From JAHEAO01 sp942492375 (GTDB taxonomy: Bacteria; Pseudomonadota; Alphaproteobacteria; Rhodobacterales; Rhodobacteraceae), in contig CALOEL010000014.1 of NCBI GenBank assembly GCA_942492375.1, positions 124,001-188,000 of the forward strand: a DNA stretch of 64,000 nt, in the 5' to 3' direction. The notes under the pieces are model-generated. The model was not told the DNA's origin. It saw nothing but the letters and a program-made list of their open reading frames with translations, and searched no databases. Positions 17,095 through 26,400 of the stretch are shown one piece after another; positions within the stretch are counted from its first letter, which is position 1; every line of letters starts with the position of its first letter. The translations under genes were made by a program, and so were the position numbers.

Positions 17095-17189
17095 TGCTGG
17101 CAAAAGAGGTGTGCGGCCTTTCGTCGCGCGCCTCCAAGTCCGGCGCGGGAAAACCTCGCTGGGGAGTCCAGAAAAACCAGGAGGGACAT

Positions 17190-17627
17190 ATGTCGTCAAA
17201 ACTCGTCATTGGACTAGACGGAGCCGCAACGGGCGATCGCGCGCTCGAATTCGGCAAACGACTGGCCAAGCAAATGGGCGCTTGCGAGATCATCGTGGTC
17301 TACGTCATCGAATGGTCGCCGTTCTCGTTCCAGACCCCGGAAGAGAATGAGATGCGCCACAAGCGCCGCGAGGAGGAGCTGAACATCGCGCATAGCCGGA
17401 TCATCGACCCGGCCGTGGAACAGCTGAAGAAAGACGGCTTTGCCGCTACCGGTGTGGTTCGTCATGGCGACGTGGCAGACACCCTGAATGCCATCGCCAA
17501 GGAGCACGGCGCCGAACAGATCGTCGTCGGCCGTTCGTCGGAAACCGGTTTCGCGCAGCGCATCTTCGGCAGCGCGACCAGCTATCTGGTCATGCATGCC
17601 AGCATGCCCGTCACCGTCGTGGGATAG
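17190..17627 (+). CDS. Universal stress protein (UspA family)
   Basis: Cytoplasmic nucleotide-binding protein of 145 residues. The start at 17190 has AGGAGGG upstream; an earlier in-frame ATG (17082) overlaps the operator region and is unlikely. It shows the UspA fold: VIGLDGAATGDRALEFG at the N-terminus, an acidic long helix in the middle, and the phosphate-binding end IVVGRSSETGFAQRIFGSAT with HASMPVTVV as last strand. It lies 10 bases before the alanine symporter gene, with which it forms an operon. UspA proteins next to transporters are thought to tune transport; that role here is inferred. Confidence 0.92.
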   Translation: MSSKLVIGLDGAATGDRALEFGKRLAKQMGACEIIVVYVIEWSPFSFQTPEENEMRHKRREEELNIAHSRIIDPAVEQLKKDGFAATGVVRHGDVADTLNAIAKEHGAEQIVVGRSSETGFAQRIFGSATSYLVMHASMPVTVVG

Positions 17628-17637
17628 GAGAGCAACC

Positions 17638-19191
17638 ATGAGAAACAAGTTCGCATATTCACTTACCGCGGCTCTCGCCGCCGTCGCAGCAAGTCCGGCG
17701 CTCGCACAAGAGGAACTGACCCTCGACGAGAAGGTGAACGAGGTCTTCGCAAGTTTCACGGGCCCCTTTGTCAACCTGATCTTCGCGCCATTCCCCGGAA
17801 CCGCGTTCCCGTGGATCGTGCTCTGGCTGGTGGTCGCCGCGTCGGTTTTCACCTTGTATTTCGGTTTCGTCCAGTTCCGCTTCTTCAAACATGCGATCCA
17901 GCTTGTGAAGGGTGACTATTCCGACCCCAAGGACGCGGGTGAGGTCAGCCATTTCCAGGCCTTGGCAACTGCCCTGTCCGGCACCGTCGGCCTCGGGAAC
18001 ATCGCAGGCGTTGCCGTGGCCGTCGGGATCGGCGGACCTGGCGCGACCTTCTGGATGATCCTCGCGGGCCTTCTGGGCATGGCGTCCAAATTCACCGAGT
18101 GTACGCTTGGCGTGAAGTACCGGAACGAATATCCCGACGGCACCGTGTCGGGCGGTCCGATGTACTACATCTCCAAGGGCTTTAGCGAACTCGGCCTGCC
18201 GGGCGGCAAGTTCCTGGCAGTGATGTTCTCGGTCTTCTGCATCCTCGGCGCCCTTGGCGGCGGCAACATGTTCCAGGCCAACCAGGCACATGCGCAGATC
18301 TCGGGGATTGTCGGGGACTATCCCGGCCTGATCACCGGCGTCATCTTCGCGGCAGTCGTCTTTGCCGTCATCGTCGGCGGGATCAAGTCGATCGCCAACG
18401 TTACCGAGAAAGTCGTGCCGTTCATGGGCATCCTCTATGTCGGCGCCGCGCTGATCATCCTGCTGGTGAACTACGACAAGATCGGCTGGGCCTTCGGTCA
18501 GATCTTTGCCGGAGCCTTCACGGGTCTCGGCGTCGCGGGCGGTTTCGTCGGCGCGTTGATCCAGGGCTTCAAGCGGGCGGCCTTCTCGAATGAGGCGGGC
18601 GTCGGTTCGGCGGCGATCGCGCACTCCGCAGTGCGCACCAAAGAGCCGATCACCGAGGGCTTCGTCTCGCTGCTCGAACCGCTGATCGATACGGTGATCA
18701 TCTGCACCATGACGGCGCTTGTCATCGTCATCTCACAGCAACTGATCATCGATCCTGCCACCGGAAACTACGTGCTGAACGAAGCTGGCACCTCGGTTGC
18801 GACCATCGGTGACGTTTCCGGTGTGGCGCTGACTTCGGCGGCCTTCGCATCGGCCATCAGCTGGTTCCCGTACGTGCTGGCGATCGCGGTGATCCTGTTC
18901 GCCTTCTCGACGATGATCTCCTGGTCCTATTACGGGCTGAAGGCGTGGACCTATCTGTTCGGCGAGGGCAAAACTTCCGAACTGACGTTCAAGATCATCT
19001 TCTGCATCTTCATCGTCATCGGTGCCGCAGCCAATCTTGGCCCGGTCATCGACTTCTCTGATGCGGCGATCTTCTCGATGGCGGTAGTGAACATCTTCGC
19101 GCTCTACTTCCTGATGAAGCTGGTCCGCCAAGAGCTTGACTCCTACAGCGGTCGGCTGCAGTCCGGCGAAATCCGCAAGTTCGCGGTTTGA
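17638..19191 (+). CDS. Alanine/glycine:cation symporter (AGCS family)
   Basis: Na+-coupled amino acid symporter of 517 residues. Family motifs include ATALSGTVGLGNIAGVAVA (about residues 105-123), GGPMYYISKG and the stretch FKRAAFSNEAGVGSAAIAHS. It starts at 17638 after AGGAG. Unusually, the N-terminus (MRNKFAYSLTAALAAVAASPALAQEE) looks like a cleavable signal peptide before the core, which most AGCS members lack. It is co-transcribed with uspA and ends at a strong terminator. Probable substrates are alanine, glycine or serine. Confidence 0.92.
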   Translation: MRNKFAYSLTAALAAVAASPALAQEELTLDEKVNEVFASFTGPFVNLIFAPFPGTAFPWIVLWLVVAASVFTLYFGFVQFRFFKHAIQLVKGDYSDPKDAGEVSHFQALATALSGTVGLGNIAGVAVAVGIGGPGATFWMILAGLLGMASKFTECTLGVKYRNEYPDGTVSGGPMYYISKGFSELGLPGGKFLAVMFSVFCILGALGGGNMFQANQAHAQISGIVGDYPGLITGVIFAAVVFAVIVGGIKSIANVTEKVVPFMGILYVGAALIILLVNYDKIGWAFGQIFAGAFTGLGVAGGFVGALIQGFKRAAFSNEAGVGSAAIAHSAVRTKEPITEGFVSLLEPLIDTVIICTMTALVIVISQQLIIDPATGNYVLNEAGTSVATIGDVSGVALTSAAFASAISWFPYVLAIAVILFAFSTMISWSYYGLKAWTYLFGEGKTSELTFKIIFCIFIVIGAAANLGPVIDFSDAAIFSMAVVNIFALYFLMKLVRQELDSYSGRLQSGEIRKFAV

Positions 19192-19197
19192 GACCCC

Positions 19198-19224
19198 GTC
19201 CGGGGCGGCCTTACCGCCCCGGAC
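19198..19224. terminator. Strong bidirectional terminator between the symporter and TRAP genes
   Basis: Perfect 11-bp stem GTCCGGGGCGG - CCTTA - CCGCCCCGGAC, 6 bases after the symporter stop and 20 bases from the stop of the convergent TRAP gene. The flanks are not T-rich. Confidence 0.7.
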
Positions 19225-19244
19225 ACCCACGCTTACCGGTCCCC

Positions 19245-20636
19245 TTAACCTGCGACCAGTCCCGGCAGCCAGGTGACGATGGCGGGGAAGCTAAAGAGGA
19301 TTGCGATCGCGATGATCTGCAACACCACGAAAGGCAGGATGCCACGATAGATCGCCGAGGTCGGCAGATCATCCGGCGCGACCCCACGCAGATAGAACAA
19401 CGCAAAGCCGAAAGGCGGCGTCAGGAACGAGGTCTGCAGGTTCACGCCCACCAGCACGCCCAGCCAGACCGGATCGACATCCAGCGCCAGCAGGATCGGG
19501 GCGGTGATCGGGATCACGATGAAGATGATCTCGAACGTATCAAGGATGAAGCCCAGCACGAACATGATCGCCATCACAACGGCGACCGCGGCCAGGGTTC
19601 CGCCGGGCAGGTTCGACAGGAATTCGTGCACGAGGTTGTCGCCGCCCATCAGCCGGAAAACCACCGAAAAGACCGAGGCGCCCAGAAGGATCACGAAAAC
19701 CATCGAGGTGATCGTCGCGGTCGCGACCACAGTTGCGCGCAGCGTTTCGAGCGACAAGCGCCAGCGCATCGCCGCAAGGATCATCGCGCCCACCGCGCCC
19801 ACCGAAGCCGCCTCGGTCGGCGTGGCGATACCGCCAAGGATCGACCCCAGCACCGACAGGATCAGCAAGAGCGGCGGCACCAATGCCACCAGCACCTCGC
19901 GCATGAGGTGCTGTTTCTCGTCTGCGGGCACCGGCGTCGCGGGGCACGAAGCGGGATCGGTGATCGCCTTGAAGATCGTCCAGGCCAAGTAGAGGCCGAC
20001 CAGCAGGAAGCCCGGCAGCAGCGCCCCGGCGAACAGGTCGCCCACCGACACGGCGACGGGCGCGAAGTTGCCCTTTTCCATCTGCACCTGGCTGTTGATG
20101 CCTGACAGCATGTCTCCCATGAAGATCAGCACCGTCGACGGAGGAATGATCTGCCCTAGCGTGCCGCTGGCACAAATCACCCCTGTCGCCAGTTTCGGAT
20201 CGTACCCGGCGCGCAGCATCGCCGGCAGCGAGATCAGGCCCATCGTCACCACCGTCGCGCCCACCACGCCGGTCGAAGCGGCCAGCATCGCACCGACAAG
20301 GATCACCGAGATCCCGAGCCCGCCGCGCAAGTTGCCGAAAAGTTTTCCCATCGTGGTAAGAAGCTGTTCGGCGATGCGCGAACGTTCCAGCATCACGCCC
20401 ATGAAGATGAACAGCGGCACTGCGACCAGCACCTCGTTGGTCATGAAGCCGATATAGCGGTTCGGCAACGCACCGAAGTTAGACGGGTCGAAAACGCCGA
20501 AGCCCATGCCGACGGCGCCGAACATAAGCGACACGCCGGCCAGCGTGAAAGCCACCGGAAAGCCCAGCAACAGAAAGCCGATGATGCCAAAGAACATCAG
20601 CCCGGCTAGAAGCTCTCCGATCAGGACGGGATCCAT
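19245..20636 (-). CDS. TRAP transporter large permease subunit (DctM/TakM type)
   Basis: Polytopic membrane protein of 463 residues, the ion-coupled translocating subunit of a TRAP importer. It has the DctM pattern of repeated hydrophobic segments with GVVGATVVTMGLISLPAMLR and ICASGTLGQIIPPSTVLIFMG, the latter a hallmark of the family. The ATG at 20636 overlaps the stop of the small-subunit gene by one base (TGATG). No binding-protein gene adjoins it. The TakP-like protein at 12990-14084 is the likely partner, since TakP systems pair with large subunits of this length. Confidence 0.92.
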   Translation of the reverse strand: MDPVLIGELLAGLMFFGIIGFLLLGFPVAFTLAGVSLMFGAVGMGFGVFDPSNFGALPNRYIGFMTNEVLVAVPLFIFMGVMLERSRIAEQLLTTMGKLFGNLRGGLGISVILVGAMLAASTGVVGATVVTMGLISLPAMLRAGYDPKLATGVICASGTLGQIIPPSTVLIFMGDMLSGINSQVQMEKGNFAPVAVSVGDLFAGALLPGFLLVGLYLAWTIFKAITDPASCPATPVPADEKQHLMREVLVALVPPLLLILSVLGSILGGIATPTEAASVGAVGAMILAAMRWRLSLETLRATVVATATITSMVFVILLGASVFSVVFRLMGGDNLVHEFLSNLPGGTLAAVAVVMAIMFVLGFILDTFEIIFIVIPITAPILLALDVDPVWLGVLVGVNLQTSFLTPPFGFALFYLRGVAPDDLPTSAIYRGILPFVVLQIIAIAILFSFPAIVTWLPGLVAG

Positions 20637-21211
20637 CAAAGGGCTCCTTCCGGCGCGTGCGGGTCATCTTGCGCGTCGTAGCGTTGCGACGGCGGCAGCA
20701 GATCGTCGCGCCCGGCCAGCACCAGGATCGAACGAAGGATCATCGCGATGCCCTGCAGCGCGAGCAGGCCCACCATGCCCAGAATGAAGGTCTTGAGGAT
20801 ATAGAGCCCCGGCATGCCGCCAACATTGGCCGAGCCTTCGGTATAGCTCCAGGCGCGCTGCACGAAGGGCAGGGAATAAAGATAGATGACATAACAGAAC
20901 GGCAGCAGGAAGAAGAGCGAGCCGAAGAGGTCGACCCACGCCTTCGTCCGCGGCCTTGCCGGGCGGTAGAAGATGTCGACGCGAACGTGATCGCCGCGCA
21001 TCAGCGCGAAGGCCGCGACAGCGGTGAACATCGCGCCATTCTGCCAAATGTAGAGATCCTGCATCCAGACAAAGCTGGTGGCGAAGACGTAGCGAAGAAC
21101 GACAACTGTGAAACAGACCGCGACGATGCCGAGCGAGAGCCACGAAAAGACATGTCCGATAACCGTGTTTACGCCGCAGATCGCACGTATCGCCAATGCC
21201 AATGCCCGCAT
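20636..21211 (-). CDS. TRAP transporter small permease subunit (DctQ/TakQ type)
   Basis: Membrane protein of 191 residues with four hydrophobic segments. The central RYVFATSFVWMQDLYIW is the usual DctQ signature region. The extended C-terminal half with SANVGGMPGLYILKTFI is typical of the longer TakQ-type small subunits. It is coupled to the large subunit by a one-base overlap. The upstream FAH-ketopantoate reductase fusion gene on the same strand ends 146 bases away and may be in the same transcript. Confidence 0.9.
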   Translation of the reverse strand: MRALALAIRAICGVNTVIGHVFSWLSLGIVAVCFTVVVLRYVFATSFVWMQDLYIWQNGAMFTAVAAFALMRGDHVRVDIFYRPARPRTKAWVDLFGSLFFLLPFCYVIYLYSLPFVQRAWSYTEGSANVGGMPGLYILKTFILGMVGLLALQGIAMILRSILVLAGRDDLLPPSQRYDAQDDPHAPEGAL

Positions 21212-21357
21212 GTCTGCCTCTCCGCTTTCTTCGTGCGCGCGGCGCTGTTGCCATGAAGGGCATGCGCCGACAAGGTGGTTATCGCACGACTTTCGCGGCG
21301 AGGAAGACTGTTTTCTGCCATACGGGCGATTGGGGCTAGTGGTGTGGGCGGATCTGC

Positions 21358-23172
21358 CTAGGCAGACCTGACGACCCTGATCCCGGCCTGCTCTGCGATC
21401 ATCACCTTGTTGAGTAGTTTCACGCAGGCATAGATCGCCTTGATCGACGGCGCGGGCGTGCCTGTCAGGTTGGCCATCTCCAGGATCGAGCCGATCAAAG
21501 CCTCTGTTTCCAGCGATCGCCCGACTTCCACATCCTGCAGCATCGAGGTCTTGTGCGCCCCCACGGATTCTGCGCCGGCGATGCGCTTCTCTATCGACAC
21601 ACGGAAAGTCACGCCGAACTTGTTGGCCACGGCCTGCGCTTCTGCCATCATGTCGGCGGCAAGGTCGCGGGTCTCGGGGAACTGGCAGATTTCAACCAGC
21701 GTCGCATGGCTGAGCGCGCTGATCGGGTTGAACGACAGGTTGCCCCAGGCCTTCAGCCAGATCTCGGACCGGATATCGTCGAGCACGCGGGATTTCAGCC
21801 CGCCGGACACCAGCACGTCATGCACCCATTTCACCCGCTCGGTCGCGCTGCCGTCCAGCTCTCCGATCGGGAAGCGGTCACCCTCCACATGCCTGATGAC
21901 GCCTGGTTCGCTGACGCCCGCCGCCGGGTAGACGACCGCGCCCAAGATGCGTTTCGCATCGATCTTGCGGCCCAGAATGCCCGACGGATCGAGGCTGTCC
22001 ATTCGATGCCCGTCATAATCCCCGCCAAGGCGCTGGAAATACCACCAGGGCATGCCGTTCTGCACCGGCAGTATCATCGTATCGTCGTGAATCATCTTCT
22101 CGATGTCGCGCACAACGCCTTCCAGGAAATGCGCCTTGACCGCAAGGATGATCAGATCCTGCTCGCCTGCTTCAGCCGCGCTCGACACCGCCTTGACGTC
22201 CGAGACGATTTCGGAGCCGTCCTCCCAGATCAGTTTGAGCCCGTTCTTGCGGATCGCATCCAGGTGCGTGCCCATGTCGATCACGGTCACGTCGTGGCCG
22301 CCGGTGGCGATCTTCGCCGCCATCAGCCCGCCGATCGCCCCCGCACCGACTACACAGACGCGCATCGGCTGGACCTTTTCGGAATACTGGAACGGCAGCT
22401 TCTGAACGAATTCGTTGACCAGAGTGCCGACGCCCTCGACGGAAATCTCGATCCTGTGCGACGCTTTGCGCATCGCCCCGACGCCGACCGATGTGCCGCA
22501 GGCGATCACGTCGCCCGGCATAAGCGTCATATCCTCGGACAGCCGTGCAACCAGCTTCTCGGGCGGGAAGAACATGTCTGAAACCGGGTAATTCTGGCGT
22601 TCTTTCCCATCGACCACGGTCTTCACCCGCAGCGACATCGGATCGAGCCCGGTAGCGATCACCGGCCCGAAGGCGCCGAAGCTGTCGTAGCTTTTCGCCC
22701 GCGCCCATTGCGGAAAACTCGGGTCCTTGTTCAGGATGTCCTGCGCGGTCACGTCGTTGATGCACGTATAGCCAAAGATGTGGTCGGCGGCCTCTTCCTC
22801 GGTGATGTTGGCGCAGCGCTTGCCGATGACGATGCCCAGTTCGCCCTCATAGACGACATTGCCGGCATAGCCTTTCGGGCGGTGGATCTGCTGTCCATCC
22901 GCCAGGAACGAATTCGGAGCTTTCAGAAAATACAGCGGATCGGTCGGTCGCGTCGTGCCGATCCTGGCGGCCAGTTCGTTGAAGTTGTTCCAAAGGCAGA
23001 TCATCTTCGACGGCTGGCTGGGCGTCAGAACCTCGACATCGGCCAGCTTCAGCCTTTCGCCAGTGGGCGTAGCACCGGCGAACATGTTGCCGGAATGGAC
23101 CGTGATCGTGCCGTCTTCGACAACGCCGAAGCCTTCGCTGCCTTCATGGGAATATCTGAGCCAATGCGCCAT
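21358..23172 (-). CDS. Fusion: fumarylacetoacetate-hydrolase-family domain + ketopantoate-reductase-family domain
   Basis: A 604-residue protein with two enzyme domains in one uninterrupted frame. Residues 1 to about 262 form an FAH-family hydrolase/decarboxylase, with the metal-binding YEGELGIVIGK (E-x-E), an Asp in INDVTAQDI, and the end IACGTSVGVG. From residue 270 a complete 2-dehydropantoate 2-reductase (PanE/ApbA) type domain follows: MRVCVVGAGAIGGLMAAKIA (NADP Rossmann), the Lys of WLKAWGNLSFNPISAL, and a helical C-terminus. The ATG at 23172 has AGGAAAGG upstream. The internal Met-270 codon even keeps an AAAGG 8 bases upstream, a trace of once separate genes. It probably acts on a keto acid, perhaps one imported by the TRAP subunits downstream. 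Confidence 0.87.
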   Translation of the reverse strand: MAHWLRYSHEGSEGFGVVEDGTITVHSGNMFAGATPTGERLKLADVEVLTPSQPSKMICLWNNFNELAARIGTTRPTDPLYFLKAPNSFLADGQQIHRPKGYAGNVVYEGELGIVIGKRCANITEEEAADHIFGYTCINDVTAQDILNKDPSFPQWARAKSYDSFGAFGPVIATGLDPMSLRVKTVVDGKERQNYPVSDMFFPPEKLVARLSEDMTLMPGDVIACGTSVGVGAMRKASHRIEISVEGVGTLVNEFVQKLPFQYSEKVQPMRVCVVGAGAIGGLMAAKIATGGHDVTVIDMGTHLDAIRKNGLKLIWEDGSEIVSDVKAVSSAAEAGEQDLIILAVKAHFLEGVVRDIEKMIHDDTMILPVQNGMPWWYFQRLGGDYDGHRMDSLDPSGILGRKIDAKRILGAVVYPAAGVSEPGVIRHVEGDRFPIGELDGSATERVKWVHDVLVSGGLKSRVLDDIRSEIWLKAWGNLSFNPISALSHATLVEICQFPETRDLAADMMAEAQAVANKFGVTFRVSIEKRIAGAESVGAHKTSMLQDVEVGRSLETEALIGSILEMANLTGTPAPSIKAIYACVKLLNKVMIAEQAGIRVVRSA

Positions 23173-23495
23173 GCTCGCAGCCTTTCCTGTGCGGCGGGAT
23201 ATCGACCGAGAATATATACCACTGTATACCGTGGCGCCAGAACGCCGATCGCTGTGAAAGCGCCCGTCAAGCTTGTACGAAGGCATTCATCCACTCACAG
23301 TCACTCCCGCGTAGCACATTGTTTTCAAATAACAGTTTCTAGATTTTGCTTGAGGGTAGTTCCCACTTTCAAGAGAATCGAGAGAGTGCTTCGTCCGGCT
23401 TCAGAAGCGGGCAGCCACGGCCGAAAGCGGTTGCGGGCACGGTCCATCCGTCGCATTTAAATCGACAGGCGCGTTGCAGCGCGATCGGAGGGATC
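23173..23495. other. Divergent intergenic region, no gene seen
   Basis: 323 bases between the FAH-reductase fusion and the kinase-M23-aminotransferase gene. It holds an AT-rich stretch (about 23305-23350) and a small palindrome described separately. Open frames here are continuations of the flanking genes upstream of their real starts and have no ribosome sites. Confidence 0.6.
23215..23228. promoter_or_regulatory. Candidate operator TATAC-N4-GTATA
   Basis: TATAC-CACT-GTATA lies 43 bases upstream of the FAH-reductase fusion start. TATACC also repeats directly across it. The pattern resembles GntR/FCD operators, but no matching regulator gene adjoins it. Confidence 0.4.
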
Positions 23496-26400
23496 ATGCC
23501 GGATATCTGGGCCAGAGCGCTGCGCGAGCACTGGAATCTCGATGCGCGGGTGCAACCTCTCGCCGGGGAATATGACCTGAACTTCCACGCCCGGACGGAT
23601 TCTGCCGCGTTCATCCTCAAGGTGATGCGACCCGGTTGCGACCCTGCTCTGATCGAAATGCAAACCGCCGCGCTCACCCATGCACTGAAGCGCGAACCGT
23701 CCCTGCCGCTGCCACGCCCGGTTCCGACCCACGACGGCGCACTGGTGGCCAGAGCGCCAGACGCCGCTGGCAAGACGCGGCTGGTCTGGTTGCAACAGGC
23801 GCTGCCGGGTATCGCCTATGCCCGTTTCGCTCCGCACAGCCCGTCCCTGCTCGGCGATCTGGGGCGGCAGGCCGGATGGCTGGCCCGGGCGCTGGAGGAT
23901 TTCGATCATCCCGCACTCGACCGGGATATAAAATGGAACCTCATGCAGGCCGGCTGGATAACGGCAGAGATCGACGTGATCGGGAATCCCCGACGCCGGG
24001 ATACCCTGCATGACATTGCCGACGACTTCGCGGCGCTGCAGCCGCAGCTTTCCGACCTGCCGGTGCAAGCGGTGCACAACGATCTGAACGATTACAACAT
24101 CCTGGCGTCTCTGGCTGACGATCAGCCGCGCATCACCGGCCTCATCGATTTCGGCGACATGTGCCGCGCGCCCCGGATCTGCGACTTGGCCATTGCCGGA
24201 GCCTATGTGGTGCTCGACCATCCCCGACCTGATCGGGCGTTGGCCGCGCTGGTTGCGGGCTATCACGCCGCCAACCCGCTGACAGGGGTCGAGCTTGACC
24301 TGCTCTGGCCGCTTCTCAGGATGCGGCTGGCGCAGAGCGTCGTGAACTCCACGCTGAAGGCGCAGGAATCTCCCGACGATCCCTACGTGGTAATCTCGCA
24401 GGCGCCGGCCTGGCGCTTTCTGGACAATGTGGAACTGGACCCGGAGTTTCTGCGCTGCCGGCTGCGCGCGGCCTGCGGTCTGCCGGTCAGTGACACGGCA
24501 GGACGTGTCGCCGCTTGGCTAAACAGCGCGCGCGGCAGTTTTGCGCCCGTCATCGACCGTCCGCTGAACAAGGCGCCGACGGGCGCGCTTTCAGTCGCGG
24601 CTTCCGCCACTCCGCGCGATCCCTTCGCGATCACCGCGCCAGAAGCCGCCTCGATTGGCTGCGACCTCTTCAGCCCCGAGGATCTCTGGCTTGGCTTCCA
24701 CGGAGAGCCTCGGCTGATCTACACAGCGCCCGCGTTCCGCGACGGGCGTTGGCGCGGCTCGGACCGCCGCACGGTGCATCTGGGTGTCGACATCTTCGCT
24801 CCGGCGGGAACCGAGGTATTCGCCCCGCTGGATGCTAAGATAGCGCTCACCGAGAACCGGAAAGGCGCGCTGGATTACGGCGGCATGGCCATTCTGCGAC
24901 ACGAGACACCGGAGGGTGACGCATTCTTCACGCTCTACGGCCATCTCGACCCCGCCAGCATCACGGAACTGCAGGAAGGCCAGACCATCGTCGCGGGACA
25001 GCCCTTCGCGCGGTTGGGATCGGCGGATTGCAATGGCGGCTGGGCCCCGCATCTGCATATTCAGCTTGCGCTGACGCTGGCGGGGATGGGCCACGACTGG
25101 CCCGGCGTGGCCGACCCCGACGAGCGCGCGCTTTGGATCGCGATCTGTCCGAATCCCGCACCGCTGCTGAACATCGACGACACGCATGTGGCGCACCGGG
25201 CACCCGACAAGGGCTGCGTCCGCGACATTCGCGCACGGCATTTCGGCGGCAACCTGAAGCTCAGCTACCGTGAACCGCTGATGCTGCTGCGCGGTTGGCG
25301 GCATCACCTGTTCGACGAATGGGGGCGGCCCTATCTGGACGCCTATAACAATGTGCCGCATGTCGGCCACGCCCATCCAAGGATCCAGGCAGCGGTGGCC
25401 GAACAGTTGAAGCGGATGAACTCCAACACCCGCTACCTACACCCCGCCCAGGCCGATTTCGCGGAAAAGCTGCTGTCAAAACTGCCGCTCGAACTGTCGG
25501 TCTGCTGGTTCGTCAATTCCGGCACCGAGGCGAACGAACTGGCGTTGCGCCTTGCCCGCGCGGCGACCGGCGGGCGGGCGATGGTGACGCCCGACCACGG
25601 CTATCACGGCAATACCACCGGAGCGATGGACATCTCGGCCTATAAGTTCAACGCGCCGGGCGGTGCCGGCCAACCCGACTGGGTGGAGCTGGTCGAGCTC
25701 CCCGACGACTATCGCGGGCGCTTCCGCCGTGAGGATCCCAAGAGCGGCGCGCGCTATGCGGCACAGGTCGATGCGGCGCTGGAGCAGATCGCGGCCAAGG
25801 GGCAAATGCTGGCGGGGTTCATCGCCGAGAGCTTCCCCTCGGTCGGCGGGCAGATCATCCCGCCGCCGGGCTACCTGCAGGGCGTTTACGCCCGCATTCG
25901 CGCCGCGGGCGGGGTCTGCATCGCCGACGAGGTGCAGACCGGGCTGGGGCGTCTGGGTGCGCCTTACTTCGCCTTTGAGACACAGGGCGTGGTGCCCGAC
26001 ATGGTGGTGCTGGGTAAACCCATCGGCAACGGCCATCCGCTTGGCGTCGTCATCAGCACGCGCGAGATCGCGGAAGCCTTCGCCAAGGGGCCGGAATTCT
26101 TCTCGACCTTCGGCGGCTCGACCCTGTCCTGCGTGGTCGGCAAGACCGTGCTCGATATCACCGATGAAGAGCGGCTGGCCGAGAATGCGGAAGCCATGGG
26201 GCAGCGTCTGTTGACAGGTCTGCAGGCGTTGGCCGGTCGGTTCGAGATCATCGGCGATGTGCGGGGCATGGGCCTGTTCATCGGCGTCGATCTTGTGCAG
26301 GACCGCGACAGCCGCGCCCCGGCGACCGCCCAGGCCGCCTATGTGATGAACCGCCTGCGCGAAGAACGCATCCTGATCGGGCGTGAGGGGCCGGCCGACA

